DNA from: Parasedimentitalea huanghaiensis
GTDB taxonomy: Bacteria; Pseudomonadota; Alphaproteobacteria; Rhodobacterales; Rhodobacteraceae
Reading direction: 5' to 3'
DNA length: 64,000 nucleotides
Assembly: GCF_009753675.1 (NCBI RefSeq)
Contig: NZ_WQLV01000018.1
Span: 34,968-98,967, forward strand
The notes below the pieces were generated by a model. The model was not told where the DNA came from. It ran no database searches and worked only from the letters and a program-made list of their open reading frames with translations. The translations under genes were made by a program, and so were the position numbers. Shown piece by piece: positions 17,113 through 26,298 of this stretch (position 1 is its first letter; the number at the start of each line of letters is the position of its first letter).

Positions 17113-18129
17113 TCAAACTGTCGAGGATTGCTGCCTGAATTGGGCTGGGGCCTTGCCGACCCATCGCTTAAATGCGCGCGTGAAGGTGCTTTGCTCGGAA
17201 AAACCGGTTAAAAAGGCAATCTCTGCGATGGAAACTTTATCATCTCGAAGCAGCTTTTGTGCGAGCGAAGACTGGGCCTTCGCCAGCACATCCCGAAAGG
17301 TAAGCCCCTCTTTAGCAAGGCGACGATATAGTGTGCGCTCGCTCATACCCATTTCGCGAGCGATGTCCGCTGCCTGTGGCAACCCGGTGCTTAGAGTGGG
17401 AGTGAGATGGTGCAAAAGTGTACAGCCTAATGAAGGAGAACCCTCGAGCAAATTAATTTTGCTTTCAAGGTGCCCCGTCAGGAATTTCGACACTGCTTTG
17501 TCACCGAGACGGTTCGATAGATCGAGCATTTCGGTCTTTAACTGGATAGCATCTTGGTCTGAATTAAATTTGACCGGACACCCAAAGTGTGCTGCGTACC
17601 GGTCTGGATCACATCGGCAGGCGTGCCGAAACGATACCGAGTGCAGCGCAAGCCCAGGTCCCACGAACCGGTGCATATTCCGCGCAAAACCAGCAAGAGC
17701 GCATTCGTTACGAAGCTCAAGCGCAGTACGGTGTAGCGTCTGACTCTGGAAAACCCAAAAGGCAATTTCACCCTTTTCGACCAACTGGTAGACAGCGGTA
17801 TCAGTTACAAGACGAAAATACCGCTCGGCACGCCGAAGTGAGGCCCGCAGTGTCGGTGCCGTTTTGATTGCCAGTCCAAGGACGCCGAGATCGTCTGTCT
17901 GAATTGCGGATGCGTAGGCCTCGACCAGTCTAACCTCATCAGTATGAGAGTCACGAATCCAGTCGATAAGGTCAAAGTAGTCGGTGTCAGCGATCTGGCC
18001 ATCAACTGGCTTTGGCACACGAAACACGACGGTGCCGTTTGAACACAGCGCACCTTCGTCTGTCAGCGTCATCCCGGCCGCTTCGGCCATCGCGCGCGCG
18101 AATGCATTGGTTACACTTGGCATATTCAA
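17113..18129 (-). CDS. AraC-family transcriptional regulator
   Basis: A 338-residue regulator with an N-terminal ligand domain of the OruR/ArgR-like type (LGLAIKTAPTLRASLRRAERYFRLV) and a C-terminal pair of HTH motifs from about residue 235. These include AADIAREMGMSERTLYRRLAKEG and the AraC signature VSIAEIAFLTGFSEQSTFTRAFKRWVG in its usual place. A second ATG two codons on is possible. It probably controls the same-strand group 14311-16940; the inducer is unknown. Confidence 0.9.
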   Translation of the reverse strand: MNMPSVTNAFARAMAEAAGMTLTDEGALCSNGTVVFRVPKPVDGQIADTDYFDLIDWIRDSHTDEVRLVEAYASAIQTDDLGVLGLAIKTAPTLRASLRRAERYFRLVTDTAVYQLVEKGEIAFWVFQSQTLHRTALELRNECALAGFARNMHRFVGPGLALHSVSFRHACRCDPDRYAAHFGCPVKFNSDQDAIQLKTEMLDLSNRLGDKAVSKFLTGHLESKINLLEGSPSLGCTLLHHLTPTLSTGLPQAADIAREMGMSERTLYRRLAKEGLTFRDVLAKAQSSLAQKLLRDDKVSIAEIAFLTGFSEQSTFTRAFKRWVGKAPAQFRQQSSTV

Positions 18130-18286
18130 TATCGTTACATTAGAAATATTGGATATGGATACACCGGAAAGAACGACATGAACAGATATTTCAAACGCGG
18201 ATTAGGTGCCTGATTGCTATGCTGCTATTTGGAGTTACAGGTGATAACTCATAGATTGACAGCTTGAGCTCCAGAACAGCTTTCGA

Positions 18287-18778
18287 TCATCTTTCAATGG
18301 GAAGATGCCAGCGCACCAACAGAGCATTCACTCCGGGGTTGTTTGTTGCAGTAGATGCATTGGATTTGTGAGTAAGCGCCACAGATACCGCGCTGCCGTT
18401 TTTTAGACGGCGACCCACAGATACGAGGCTGCGTATTTCAAATGCCGACCCCAGATCATTTTCAACTTTTCTGTGAGCATATACACCTGGCATGACACTG
18501 ACCTCTCCAAACCATCGGTGTCCCAGATCAACAGTCCCCACGAGCCCGCCACCAAGATGTACATCTCCCGTGCCAAAGACGGAAACAGCAGCGCCCCACC
18601 CAAGCTCTAGGCGCTTGCGGCGATGGAAGTAGGCCGAATGGTACTCTGCAGATATGATTGCGGTATCTTTTGACTGGCCGTTTGAAAAGTCTGCAAAGCC
18701 ACTGCCAACAACCCATTCCTGCGAATACGCTGGCGACAGGAAGCTTAGAAAGAGTGCAAACGACAGGAGTTTCTTCAT
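18287..18778 (-). CDS. PagL-like lipid A 3-O-deacylase (acyloxyacyl hydrolase family)
   Basis: A 163-residue beta-barrel type protein with a signal peptide (1-19, ending AYSQ). The C-terminal motif LTHKSNAS carries the His and Ser of the PagL catalytic site (H-x-S-N). PagL's third residue, a Glu 14 positions after the His, is Asn here, so the triad may differ. Alternating amphipathic strands and a terminal polar-aromatic strand (VRWHLP) fit an outer-membrane barrel. It would remove a 3-O acyl chain from lipid A. Confidence 0.75.
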   Translation of the reverse strand: MKKLLSFALFLSFLSPAYSQEWVVGSGFADFSNGQSKDTAIISAEYHSAYFHRRKRLELGWGAAVSVFGTGDVHLGGGLVGTVDLGHRWFGEVSVMPGVYAHRKVENDLGSAFEIRSLVSVGRRLKNGSAVSVALTHKSNASTATNNPGVNALLVRWHLPIER

Positions 18779-19120
18779 TGATCTGTTGCCCTGAGTTAGT
18801 AGATTTTGCGCATCGACCGAACATGTATTTGACAGCGCCGAAATGGATGATCTTTAGATATCCGGGAGGGGCGCGCCCGGTATTGGCTTCGCCTGCCAAT
18901 GGGTTGGCCCTACCTGCCATCCCTATCGCTGACGCTTCATCTCTAAATTAGTTGCGGATATTGGCGATGGTTGCTGGCGTAGGTTGCATCTAAATACGCT
19001 ACTTAGCCAGTCGTGACGCATCAGCTCTAGACCGAAAATGCGATCCATTTCCCCCCATCGGCATCGGTTGCTACGACCGACAAGGATGGCGATCAAATAG
19101 TCAGTTGGACGCAACGCTAC

Positions 19121-19351
19121 GTGAATGGCGCACTTCCGAAACTCCAAGAGTATTTTGCACCTGAAAGATTGGAGACGGCCTTGGTTTCCGTAGGAGTTAT
19201 TCTTGCTAGCTGCGGGCTTGGCTCGTTGCTTACGGGCTTCAACCCGATCGGCTGCGGTGCGGGAAGCGTAGTCTGGAAATTATTCGTAGGCGAAACGAAA
19301 AGTGGAGCAGCAGCAGATCAAATCACCAAACGGCTTGATGAGGATGAATGA
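19121..19351 (+). CDS. Possible small membrane protein
   Basis: A 76-residue open frame with a GTG start. Its middle (VSVGVILASCGLGSLLTGFN) is hydrophobic and the tail is charged. No clear ribosome site and no recognised family. It could be a small toxin-like or phage-like membrane protein, or chance. It lies just upstream of the IS30-family element. Confidence 0.3.
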   Translation: MNGALPKLQEYFAPERLETALVSVGVILASCGLGSLLTGFNPIGCGAGSVVWKLFVGETKSGAAADQITKRLDEDE

Positions 19352-19513
19352 TCCGGCGGCGGTTAGCTTGAGCCGTGCCAAGGATATCACAACGGCAGCT
19401 TCGTCCCGCGCGGTATGAATTCAACTGCCACCTGTCTTTCCGGTTGCGACGAATGTCCGCAATGACGGGCCGCACTGCGGCATGATGCCTAGGTGGTCAA
19501 GGTCCGGTATGCG

Positions 19514-20742
19514 CTGTGGTTTCAATGGGTCGTCGCAACACTTTAGTCTTTTGAGAAAGATGGAGTGTTTTGAATGAAGTATCGCACACGGACGTTTTAT
19601 ACGGACAAACAGAAGTCCGAGATGTGGGATCGATGGCAACGCGGTGAGTCTATGAGTTCGATTGGACGTCACTTCAATCGTGCGTCGTCTTCGATTTTCC
19701 CTCATTTGGCGCGAACTGGTGGGATCCGGCCCCCTGATCGCACGCGGTCGCGATGGACCTTGAGCCTCATTGAACGGGAGGAGATTTCCTGTGGGCTTGT
19801 CGCGCAGCAGTCGTTTCGTTCAATCGCGCAAAGCCTGAACCGGTCGCCTACGACAATCAGCCGAGAGGTTCGCAGGAATGGCGGACGCCAAGCCTATCGC
19901 GCCACCCACTCAGAACAGCGCGCCTGGGACTGCGCAATTCGGCCCAAGTTTTGTAAGCTCTCGTTCAACGATCCATTGTGCCAGTTAATAGCGCGCAAGC
20001 TGCGTCGGAAATGATCACCGCAGCAAATTGCAGGGTGGCTCAAACGCAAATATCCTGATGAAGAGAAAAATCGCGTGTCGCACGAAACGATATATCGCAG
20101 CCTCTATGTTCAAACCCGAGGGGTTTTAGAGAAGGAATTACAGGAATGCCTGCGCAGCCCACGTGCGATCCGACGCTCCAGACACGCCACTCAAAAGGGC
20201 CTTAAGTTGCGCAAAATCAAAAATGCTGTTTCGATTAGCAAACGCCCAGCTGAGGTCGAAGACCGTGCCGTTCCTGGCCATTGGGAGGGCGATTTGATCG
20301 CGGGATCGAACAACAGCTACATCGCGACGCTGGTTGAGCGCCATTCCCGTTTCGTGATGCTGGCCAAAGTCGCGAACAAGGACACCCAGAGCGTGACGAC
20401 AGCCCTGATCAAACAAGCACGAAAGCTTCCCAAGGAACTCTACAAATCTCTGACTTGGGATCGCGGATCAGAAATGGCAGGGCATCGAAAATTCACCATC
20501 GCCACGAATATCGATGTCTATTTTTGTGATCCTCAGTCTCCGTGGCAGAGAGGCAGCAACGAAAATACCAACCGCCTTCTCAGACAATACTTCCCCAAAG
20601 GCACTGATCTATCTGGCTTCAGCCAAGCTAAACTCAGCGCAGTCGCACGCCAGCTCAACGAACGGCCTAGAAAGACCTTGCAATATCAGACACCGGCGGA
20701 GAAATTTGAGGCATGTGTTGCGTCCACCAGTTGAAACCGCAG
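19514..20742 (+). mobile_element. IS30-family insertion sequence
   Basis: The transposase gene is bordered by imperfect inverted repeats. The left one (19514-19541) and the right one (20715-20742, read in reverse) share GGTTTCAA and CGCAACAC. The transposase stop lies inside the right repeat, as usual in IS30 elements. Length is about 1.2 kb, normal for the family. Target duplication was not identifiable by eye. The transposase has one in-frame stop, so it may not move by itself. Confidence 0.85.
19574..20734 (+). pseudogene. IS30-family transposase interrupted by one in-frame TGA
   Basis: One reading frame of 386 codons encodes the whole transposase. The N-terminal HTH part ends with LIARKLRRK, then TGA at 20012-20014, then SPQQIAGWLKRKYP in the same frame. 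Relatives have Trp before SPxQIAGWL, so TGG to TGA is the simplest change. The catalytic part has Asp in HWEGDLIAG, Asp in LTWDRGSEM, and Glu in QRGSNENTN, so the DDE core is intact. Readthrough could still give active protein. Confidence 0.9.
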
Positions 20743-21048
20743 CAGCAAGCGGCCATTCACCGCCCCTTTGATTATTGCGCCGATGCTGCACTATGCATCA
20801 ACGGCAGCAATGCGCAGTAAGTCACCTTTGCAAAGTTGGGGCGCAAAGTGTGTCGGATCGACAGAACCGGCCCTGACCTGCCGTTCAATCAAAGTTTGCG
20901 TTGCTGCAATGCGGCCCGCCGAAGCGGACATTCGTTCATCTCGCTGCATTTCGGAAGGGCCAAAGTCTGGTATGCTGGCCAAAGGTGGCACCTGATCAAT
21001 TGCCATAAAACAAGATGATTCTATAGAGGTTACTAGAAATCCGATTTT
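20743..21048. other. Intergenic region, repeat-like, no gene
   Basis: About 300 bases between the IS and the kinase gene end. It contains repeat-like fragments (AGCGGACATTCGTTCATC, TGCAATGCGGCC) resembling intergenic elements of this family. No structured terminator for the triad is apparent. Confidence 0.35.
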
Positions 21049-23187
21049 TTAGTTCCGGGACCCCCGGCATTTTGGATATCTTGAACACCCCCAGAACTGA
21101 CCATAACGCCCTGAACGCCGCCGCATACTGGATCCACATTTCGGGCAGCTTGGGCTGCTTGCCGCTCCCGCTCTACGCGATGGAGTCGGTGTCGCCACGT
21201 GCGGCGCTCTGGGCGGTTGTGGTGGCGTCGCTACTGTCAAGGCAACGGTAGAGGCCGGAACCGATGCATCTAATTCCTTCAAGTCTCGTTCAGCTTGTGC
21301 ACGTGTCGCTAGGGCATCCGAAAGCCCCCTATCGTTTTTCACGCGGGCGGGTAAGGAATCGAGTTTCGCGCGCGCGTTCCGCAAGGTGCCCAACCCGTTG
21401 CGGATCGTGGATTCCAGTTTGGCTTTCTCGGCTGCAAAGCGTCCACGCAATGCCCTTTCATCGGCAACGTCTTGAGCGTTGGGCGTCCTATCATACTTGA
21501 ACCGGGACTCGTGCCGACGCCGCCATGCCACCAACTTGCCGGTCATTACTTCGCCAAAGCCGGGTACCTGCATCACGGTAGAACGGTTCACATCGCCTGC
21601 GGTTTCGATCCCGAAAGAAATCAACGTTGCGGTCTTTGCCGGTCCTATCCCCGATATGTTTGCGCGCCGTACTGAGAAGCGATCAAGATAAGCCTGTCGC
21701 TGACGCGACTCCCGGTTGGACTTGAGTTTCATCACTTCGCGGGAAAGCGCATCGTCATGGCCTTTGTAGGTTGCAATAGTTGCATCCAAATCGCCGCGAA
21801 CTTTGACAACCTCAGTCAGTCCATTGCGCTGCATGAATGCGTTTAACTCGCGCTGTACCCGTTCATCTGCATCTTTGAAGGCCTGCACAAATGGGCTGGA
21901 CGATACCTCGCGGTCACCGACGAAAGACCACCCCCAGAACGCCAAGCCAATCCAGATGAACCACACTGGCGTGGCGTAGATGAACCCTGCTACTGCACCG
22001 CCCATCATGAGCAAGCCCAGAAGGGTGCGCCCGCGCTTGCCGCCTTTGGCTTCGCTCAACGCAGAACTGGCACCGCGAACCATGACCGCTGGAAGCAAGT
22101 CGCCAACTGCCGGGAAGCGGAACGCCAAAATCTCGCGAATGGCCTGTTCTGTGCCTCGTGCGTCAGTCGGAATGTTGGGCGTTACCGCAGACATGTCCGG
22201 GAACATGTCCAAGCCACTCTTAGCCGTCAGCTTGCACCAGACACAGCCCTTGGCAGCACTTGGGTAATAGTGCGTCTTGACCTTCGTACAATGGCTCAGC
22301 GAGCTTTCCAGCTTCGACAAGGCATGTATCCAATCGAGCGCGCTAGGACGCGCGCCCGGTGTCAGTCCGAATGCCGCTTCAAACGTTTTGGATAAAACGT
22401 CTGGAAACAGGTCTAGCGTCAATGCGCCGGGTGGTGGCTTGGATTGTGTTTGTGCACTTCGTTGCAAGGAATATGCAAACCGGTTCCGAGCAATATCCTC
22501 ACCCATTGAGGTTTCAGAGCCTTTGCGAATTCCGGCGTATGGGTGCTTACCCATAAAGAGTAAATGGAAGATCGCGACCGCTAATCCGAAATTGTCATGG
22601 GCAATCGTGCGCTCCACCGTCGCGAGGTTCTTTCCGTGAAGCTCGGGCGGCGTGAAATCTGGTACTCCGACAACACAAGGGTAGGACCTACCGTTAACGC
22701 GAAATTGAAAGCTATCAGCATCAATCAAAGCAACGGTTGCATCTGGCGCGACAAGAACGCCTGAGTGGTTTAAATCACCGATGACACATCCTGTCTGGTG
22801 GACTTTCCCAACGGCGCGCGCAACGTTCAGTGCTGAGTGGATCAAAAAGCGATAGTCGGCTTTTGGGAAGTGTATTTTTCGCGATTTTGGATCATATAGC
22901 TCGTGCACAGGCCGACAACCCGTGACGCGTCTCATAACAAAGCCAATAAAGTTGCCGCGCTGGTCGGAGGCAATCTCACCTGGATAGGCTATAAGATCAG
23001 TTTTTACAGCAAGACCTTCGCCGACCATCGCGCGCACCTTGGTTTCCCGTTCGCGCCGCTTGCTGGCAAAGTAGATTTTCACGGCCTGTCCTGACCGTCC
23101 ATTGATAGCGTAGACTTCGCCTTCGCCACCGCTGCCAATACGTTCAGCGAGAGAAAAGCGGTTCTTCCCGATGACGATATCCTGCAC
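21049..23187 (-). CDS. TerY-P triad kinase with membrane, HhH and topoisomerase-type zinc-finger regions
   Basis: A 712-residue protein. Kinase domain about 1-290: Gly-rich GSGGEGEVY, Lys37 (AVKIYF), catalytic loop IGDLNHSGVLV (Asp138), and metal-binding LIDADSF (Asp156). A Cys/His cluster follows (C300, H306, C315, C318). Next come a hydrophobic segment (388-424), a coiled region, a helix-hairpin-helix repeat (510-557, ISGIGPAKTA and VPGFGEV), a second coil, and a C-terminal Cys4 finger (681-712, CPKCG then CSRYPKC) as in topoisomerase I. Kinases of this kind form a triad with a PP2C phosphatase and a TerY-like vWA protein; both are the next genes upstream, two bases apart. Confidence 0.88.
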   Translation of the reverse strand: MQDIVIGKNRFSLAERIGSGGEGEVYAINGRSGQAVKIYFASKRRERETKVRAMVGEGLAVKTDLIAYPGEIASDQRGNFIGFVMRRVTGCRPVHELYDPKSRKIHFPKADYRFLIHSALNVARAVGKVHQTGCVIGDLNHSGVLVAPDATVALIDADSFQFRVNGRSYPCVVGVPDFTPPELHGKNLATVERTIAHDNFGLAVAIFHLLFMGKHPYAGIRKGSETSMGEDIARNRFAYSLQRSAQTQSKPPPGALTLDLFPDVLSKTFEAAFGLTPGARPSALDWIHALSKLESSLSHCTKVKTHYYPSAAKGCVWCKLTAKSGLDMFPDMSAVTPNIPTDARGTEQAIREILAFRFPAVGDLLPAVMVRGASSALSEAKGGKRGRTLLGLLMMGGAVAGFIYATPVWFIWIGLAFWGWSFVGDREVSSSPFVQAFKDADERVQRELNAFMQRNGLTEVVKVRGDLDATIATYKGHDDALSREVMKLKSNRESRQRQAYLDRFSVRRANISGIGPAKTATLISFGIETAGDVNRSTVMQVPGFGEVMTGKLVAWRRRHESRFKYDRTPNAQDVADERALRGRFAAEKAKLESTIRNGLGTLRNARAKLDSLPARVKNDRGLSDALATRAQAERDLKELDASVPASTVALTVATPPQPPRAPHVATPTPSRRAGAASSPSCPKCGSSMRRRSGRYGQFWGCSRYPKCRGSRN

Positions 23188-23189
23188 TT

Positions 23190-23936
23190 TCAGCCCCCAG
23201 AAATAAGGACGAGCGTTTTGTCATCGTCGGTGCGTTCGCAGATAGCGGTGCCAGCAAGATAGGTGCCAAGTTTTGCCGACAATTCAGGCAATCGCCCTGC
23301 ACCCTGCGCGTTGTCCACGGGGTGCATCATTGGACCAAAGAATTTCGGCGGTGCCACTTGTTCAGTGTTTAACAATGCCACATCGCCTATCCCGTCTGAG
23401 AACAAGGCAAAGGCGTCATATTCGCGCGCGTAGCGTGAGACATTGAGGCGGGGTTCTGGATCATCGGTCACAAAGTACGTTGTTGATGCGTATTCGCCAT
23501 TTTCGGGCCAGCAAAGAACGTCCCATTCTTCGTTGCTGCGTCCAACAACTGCGCTATCTCCTATATGCAAGGTCAGTGTTTCGTCTGGCGTCGAAACGAC
23601 TGCCGCCAATGTAGATGCAAATTGACGGGATGTGGTTTCCCTGTGGTCTGCTATCGCGGCAATTCGGTCGCGAACTTCGTCAATCCAGTCTGAAAGTAGT
23701 TCATCGCTTGGCAAATCGGAATTGTCGCGAAACCAGCCTCGAAAACGAACTGTTAGCGTTCGGCAAACAAGCCATGCGCCGTAAGCGCCGAATTTAGCAC
23801 TTCCCGCGCCATCTGAAACAATGGCAAAAACACAATCCCCCCGCATAACCGAAACGGCATAGGCATCTTGCAACCTATCGCCATTCCGAATGTGGGACGT
23901 GCCAATTTCGGACGCAGCCGCCCACCGCCATGCCAT
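23190..23936 (-). CDS. PP2C-family Ser/Thr phosphatase of the TerY-P triad
   Basis: A 248-residue phosphatase with PP2C metal-binding motifs: NGDRLQDAY at the start, VSDGAGS (41-46), LHIGDSAV, FSDGIGD and TDDDKTLVL near the end. It would reverse phosphorylation by the neighbouring kinase. It lies between the vWA gene (4 bases upstream) and the kinase gene (2 bases downstream), so the three form one operon. No upstream signal or membrane segment, so it is cytoplasmic. Confidence 0.9.
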   Translation of the reverse strand: MAWRWAAASEIGTSHIRNGDRLQDAYAVSVMRGDCVFAIVSDGAGSAKFGAYGAWLVCRTLTVRFRGWFRDNSDLPSDELLSDWIDEVRDRIAAIADHRETTSRQFASTLAAVVSTPDETLTLHIGDSAVVGRSNEEWDVLCWPENGEYASTTYFVTDDPEPRLNVSRYAREYDAFALFSDGIGDVALLNTEQVAPPKFFGPMMHPVDNAQGAGRLPELSAKLGTYLAGTAICERTDDDKTLVLISGG

Positions 23937-23940
23937 AGCT

Positions 23941-24630
23941 TTAATCCGCTACGGCCCAGCCATCCGGGGCAGTAGGATTCGCAAGTGCCACTCCCGGATC
24001 ACCGGGGTTCGACTGTGAAACGGCGCTAAGCGAACTTGACAGCCACTGGAAAAGTTCCTTGAAGGCCAATCCTTTCAGCTTGAGCGGCTGACGCGTTGCG
24101 ATCTGTCCAAGCACGCCCATATCCGCCTGCTCAACACCCACTGCGTAAAACATGAACTCTTTGTGCTCTTCGCCTTCATGAACGCGGCGTTTGGCTTCGT
24201 CCCAACTGTCCGTTGGCGCGCCGTCGGTAATCAGAAAGACCCAAGGGCGGAAAATCTTGAGGCCATTCGAGCGAATGTGGTCTTTTCTCGCGCGAAGCAT
24301 TTCCAACCCGGTCACGATAGCCTCGCCCATCGGTGTGGCCCCACCGACTTCAAGCGTCTCGGGATAGAAATGATCAACGGTCGCGAATTCGTTTCGTGTT
24401 TCGACTGGGCCGAAAGTTACCATCGCTAATTCGACACGTTTTGCAGCTAATGAATCAGACAGCAATTCTTCGCGAAGCGTTGCCAATCCTTCGTTCAATT
24501 CAGAAATTGGCGCGCCGCTCATTGAATAGGAAGTATCCAATAACAAAAGCACTGGGCACCTCGGCTGGGAGTTTTCCTGCAATTCAGCGTCTACAAATGG
24601 TTCTTGTTCAAATTCGTCCATATCTGTCAC
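23941..24630 (-). CDS. TerY-like von Willebrand factor A protein
   Basis: A 229-residue vWA domain with a complete MIDAS: Asp32-Thr-Ser-Tyr-Ser36, Thr99 (GGATPMG), Asp136 ([10 protein letters not shown]). TerY-type proteins are encoded with kinase and PP2C genes and are linked in the literature to tellurite/stress (Ter) systems and phage exclusion. It is the first gene of the triad. No tellurite-resistance TerC/TerD gene is in this window, so it is a stand-alone triad here. Confidence 0.9.
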   Translation of the reverse strand: MTDMDEFEQEPFVDAELQENSQPRCPVLLLLDTSYSMSGAPISELNEGLATLREELLSDSLAAKRVELAMVTFGPVETRNEFATVDHFYPETLEVGGATPMGEAIVTGLEMLRARKDHIRSNGLKIFRPWVFLITDGAPTDSWDEAKRRVHEGEEHKEFMFYAVGVEQADMGVLGQIATRQPLKLKGLAFKELFQWLSSSLSAVSQSNPGDPGVALANPTAPDGWAVAD

Positions 24631-24957
24631 CTTGGTAAAATTTTTGCCACGCCCGCACGCATTGGTTAAACTTACTACACAAGATACACGCTGAAAGGTC
24701 CAGAGGTCTGCTGGTAGATTAATGCCGTAGGTGTTGAACTTCGACAGCTTGCGAGAGACCGCTTTGGTACTCTGATGTTCAAGATTTTCACCTGCAGCGA
24801 AGGTCCGGAACCCGCCCTTTGTGCTCCGTATGCCGTGTCATGCTGCACCCAGAACGAATGTCGCAGAAGGACTGGAACCGGCCATTAGACGCGTTTGCCG
24901 CAATGGGATGTATGGGCTGCTACTTGACAGTAACCCGACTTCAATACTTGCCTGCTA
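24631..24957. other. Intergenic region upstream of the triad
   Basis: About 330 bases. It includes a dispersed repeat copy (24857-24894) directly after the stop of the PD-(D/E)XK gene. It should carry the triad promoter; an AT-rich stretch near 24640-24680 (TTGGTAAAATTTTTG) may be part of it. Confidence 0.4.
24857..24894 (+). repeat. Dispersed repeat, copy 2 of 3
   Basis: Shares GGAACCGGCCATTAGACGCG with copy 1. It lies 63 bases downstream of the 3' end of the PD-(D/E)XK-like gene; copy 3 lies upstream of that gene in the same orientation, so the gene is bracketed by direct repeats 1.7 kb apart. Confidence 0.7.
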
Positions 24958-26298
24958 TCAAGCGTCGAGTGAACCTTCGACTTCTTCCTCTTGCTCAGTC
25001 GGGGCCTCGTGAATGCGGGGGGCCGAGCGCTGCCAAGCCTTTAAGTCGGCCCCCACACGTCCGTAGAAATCAGGCACGACGGTTTCTAATTCTGTTATGA
25101 AGTTTGATTGTTGGGCAAACCGGGCTCCGAGATCCCTGCTTATAAAAATATGGAAGGCGTGAGCGACTACATGCTGCTTACCCTCATCGCAGCCATCTGT
25201 ATTGTCGCGTAATTCTGAAACAGAGTGTTGGGTTGGTTCGCTCTTGCCCGGCCATAGAATCCTGATGTGAATGTTCTCAACGTTTTCGGTCTTGATCTGA
25301 CGTAGCAGCCAATTGAGCCGCGCCTTGGTCGTCTTTTTATCCTCGGGGGCACGAAGCGTCATTCCAACTTCGACGCTTCGCCTGTTCATATCTGCAGTAA
25401 CTTCGACAGGAGATGCCGCGTCGGGGACATTCAATACGGAGATCAGGCGATTCCGTTCCTTAAGTTCGGTGAGCTCGTCCTTTTGGCGCAAGCTCGGATC
25501 AGACTGATGCTTACGTGGGATTTTTTCAGTCACAATCGTTCCGGTCCTTCGGCTGAGGATCAGCGACAAGTCACGCGTCTCTTGATGCCAGGCATATACC
25601 ACCGCCTTTGCCTCGGGTGACCGGGTGGGGATAATTCCGCCACTTCTCACCAGCTTGTTCAAATCACCCCATTCTTTTGGCATTCGGTCAAAACCCCGAA
25701 CCCCTGCGCTTTCATGGTCTAAAAACCTGTGCAACTCATTCAATAAGAAACGCTGGTCTGCGTCATCGATGGCATCTGAGCCGAGCAAAAGTTCCGCAGT
25801 GGTTAGAATGTGCATCCATGACCAATGGAAAACCGGTACTTTCGAACGGCTTTTGCGTACTTCATCGAGTGGGTGGGCGTCTGAGGATGTCGCGAATTGA
25901 TTAGAGATTGTGATTACGCAATCAATGCCGTTGTCCTTCGCGATTGCCCGATAGCGTTCAATTTGATCCGCATCCAAATCAAATAAGCCAACCTTTGCTT
26001 CAACAAGAGCTTTCCACTCCCGCGAGCCGATTTTAACAACTATCAATCCATCAGGGCGATCATTATTCCCAGATGGCTGATTTTGAAAAACTACTTCCGT
26101 ATAAGTGTACAGTTTGGACCTAGAACCCAATTTTTGCCCAGTGTTGGACAATAGCGCTGCTCCAAAATCTCGAACTGAAGTTAAGCAAGCCAAAACAATC
26201 GCGGTTGTGCGCCCTTCCTTGGAGGTCGTGGCAAGCACTGGAAAAAGCCTTGAGCGTTCGCCTTGAATAACGTTTTCGGGAAGATCGTTTTTAGTCAT
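24958..26298 (-). CDS. PD-(D/E)XK nuclease-like protein next to the TerY-P triad
   Basis: A 446-residue protein from the ATG at 26298; the frame extends nine codons to a GTG with no advantage. Residues 69-116 read as a PD-(D/E)XK core: Glu69, RPDGLIVV (Asp83), ALVEAKVG (Glu100-x-Lys102), and a helix with DADQIERYR (Gln112, Tyr116). The rest (about 200-446) is charged, helical and unrecognised, ending in an acidic tail. Same-strand neighbour of the triad, separated by about 330 bases. A DNA- or RNA-cleaving effector controlled by the triad is possible but not shown. Confidence 0.7.
   Translation of the reverse strand: MTKNDLPENVIQGERSRLFPVLATTSKEGRTTAIVLACLTSVRDFGAALLSNTGQKLGSRSKLYTYTEVVFQNQPSGNNDRPDGLIVVKIGSREWKALVEAKVGLFDLDADQIERYRAIAKDNGIDCVITISNQFATSSDAHPLDEVRKSRSKVPVFHWSWMHILTTAELLLGSDAIDDADQRFLLNELHRFLDHESAGVRGFDRMPKEWGDLNKLVRSGGIIPTRSPEAKAVVYAWHQETRDLSLILSRRTGTIVTEKIPRKHQSDPSLRQKDELTELKERNRLISVLNVPDAASPVEVTADMNRRSVEVGMTLRAPEDKKTTKARLNWLLRQIKTENVENIHIRILWPGKSEPTQHSVSELRDNTDGCDEGKQHVVAHAFHIFISRDLGARFAQQSNFITELETVVPDFYGRVGADLKAWQRSAPRIHEAPTEQEEEVEGSLDA

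Noticed and set aside
20012..20014. TGA in the transposase as a selenocysteine codon
   Set aside because: Relatives have Trp at this place and no selenocysteine-type structure is visible.
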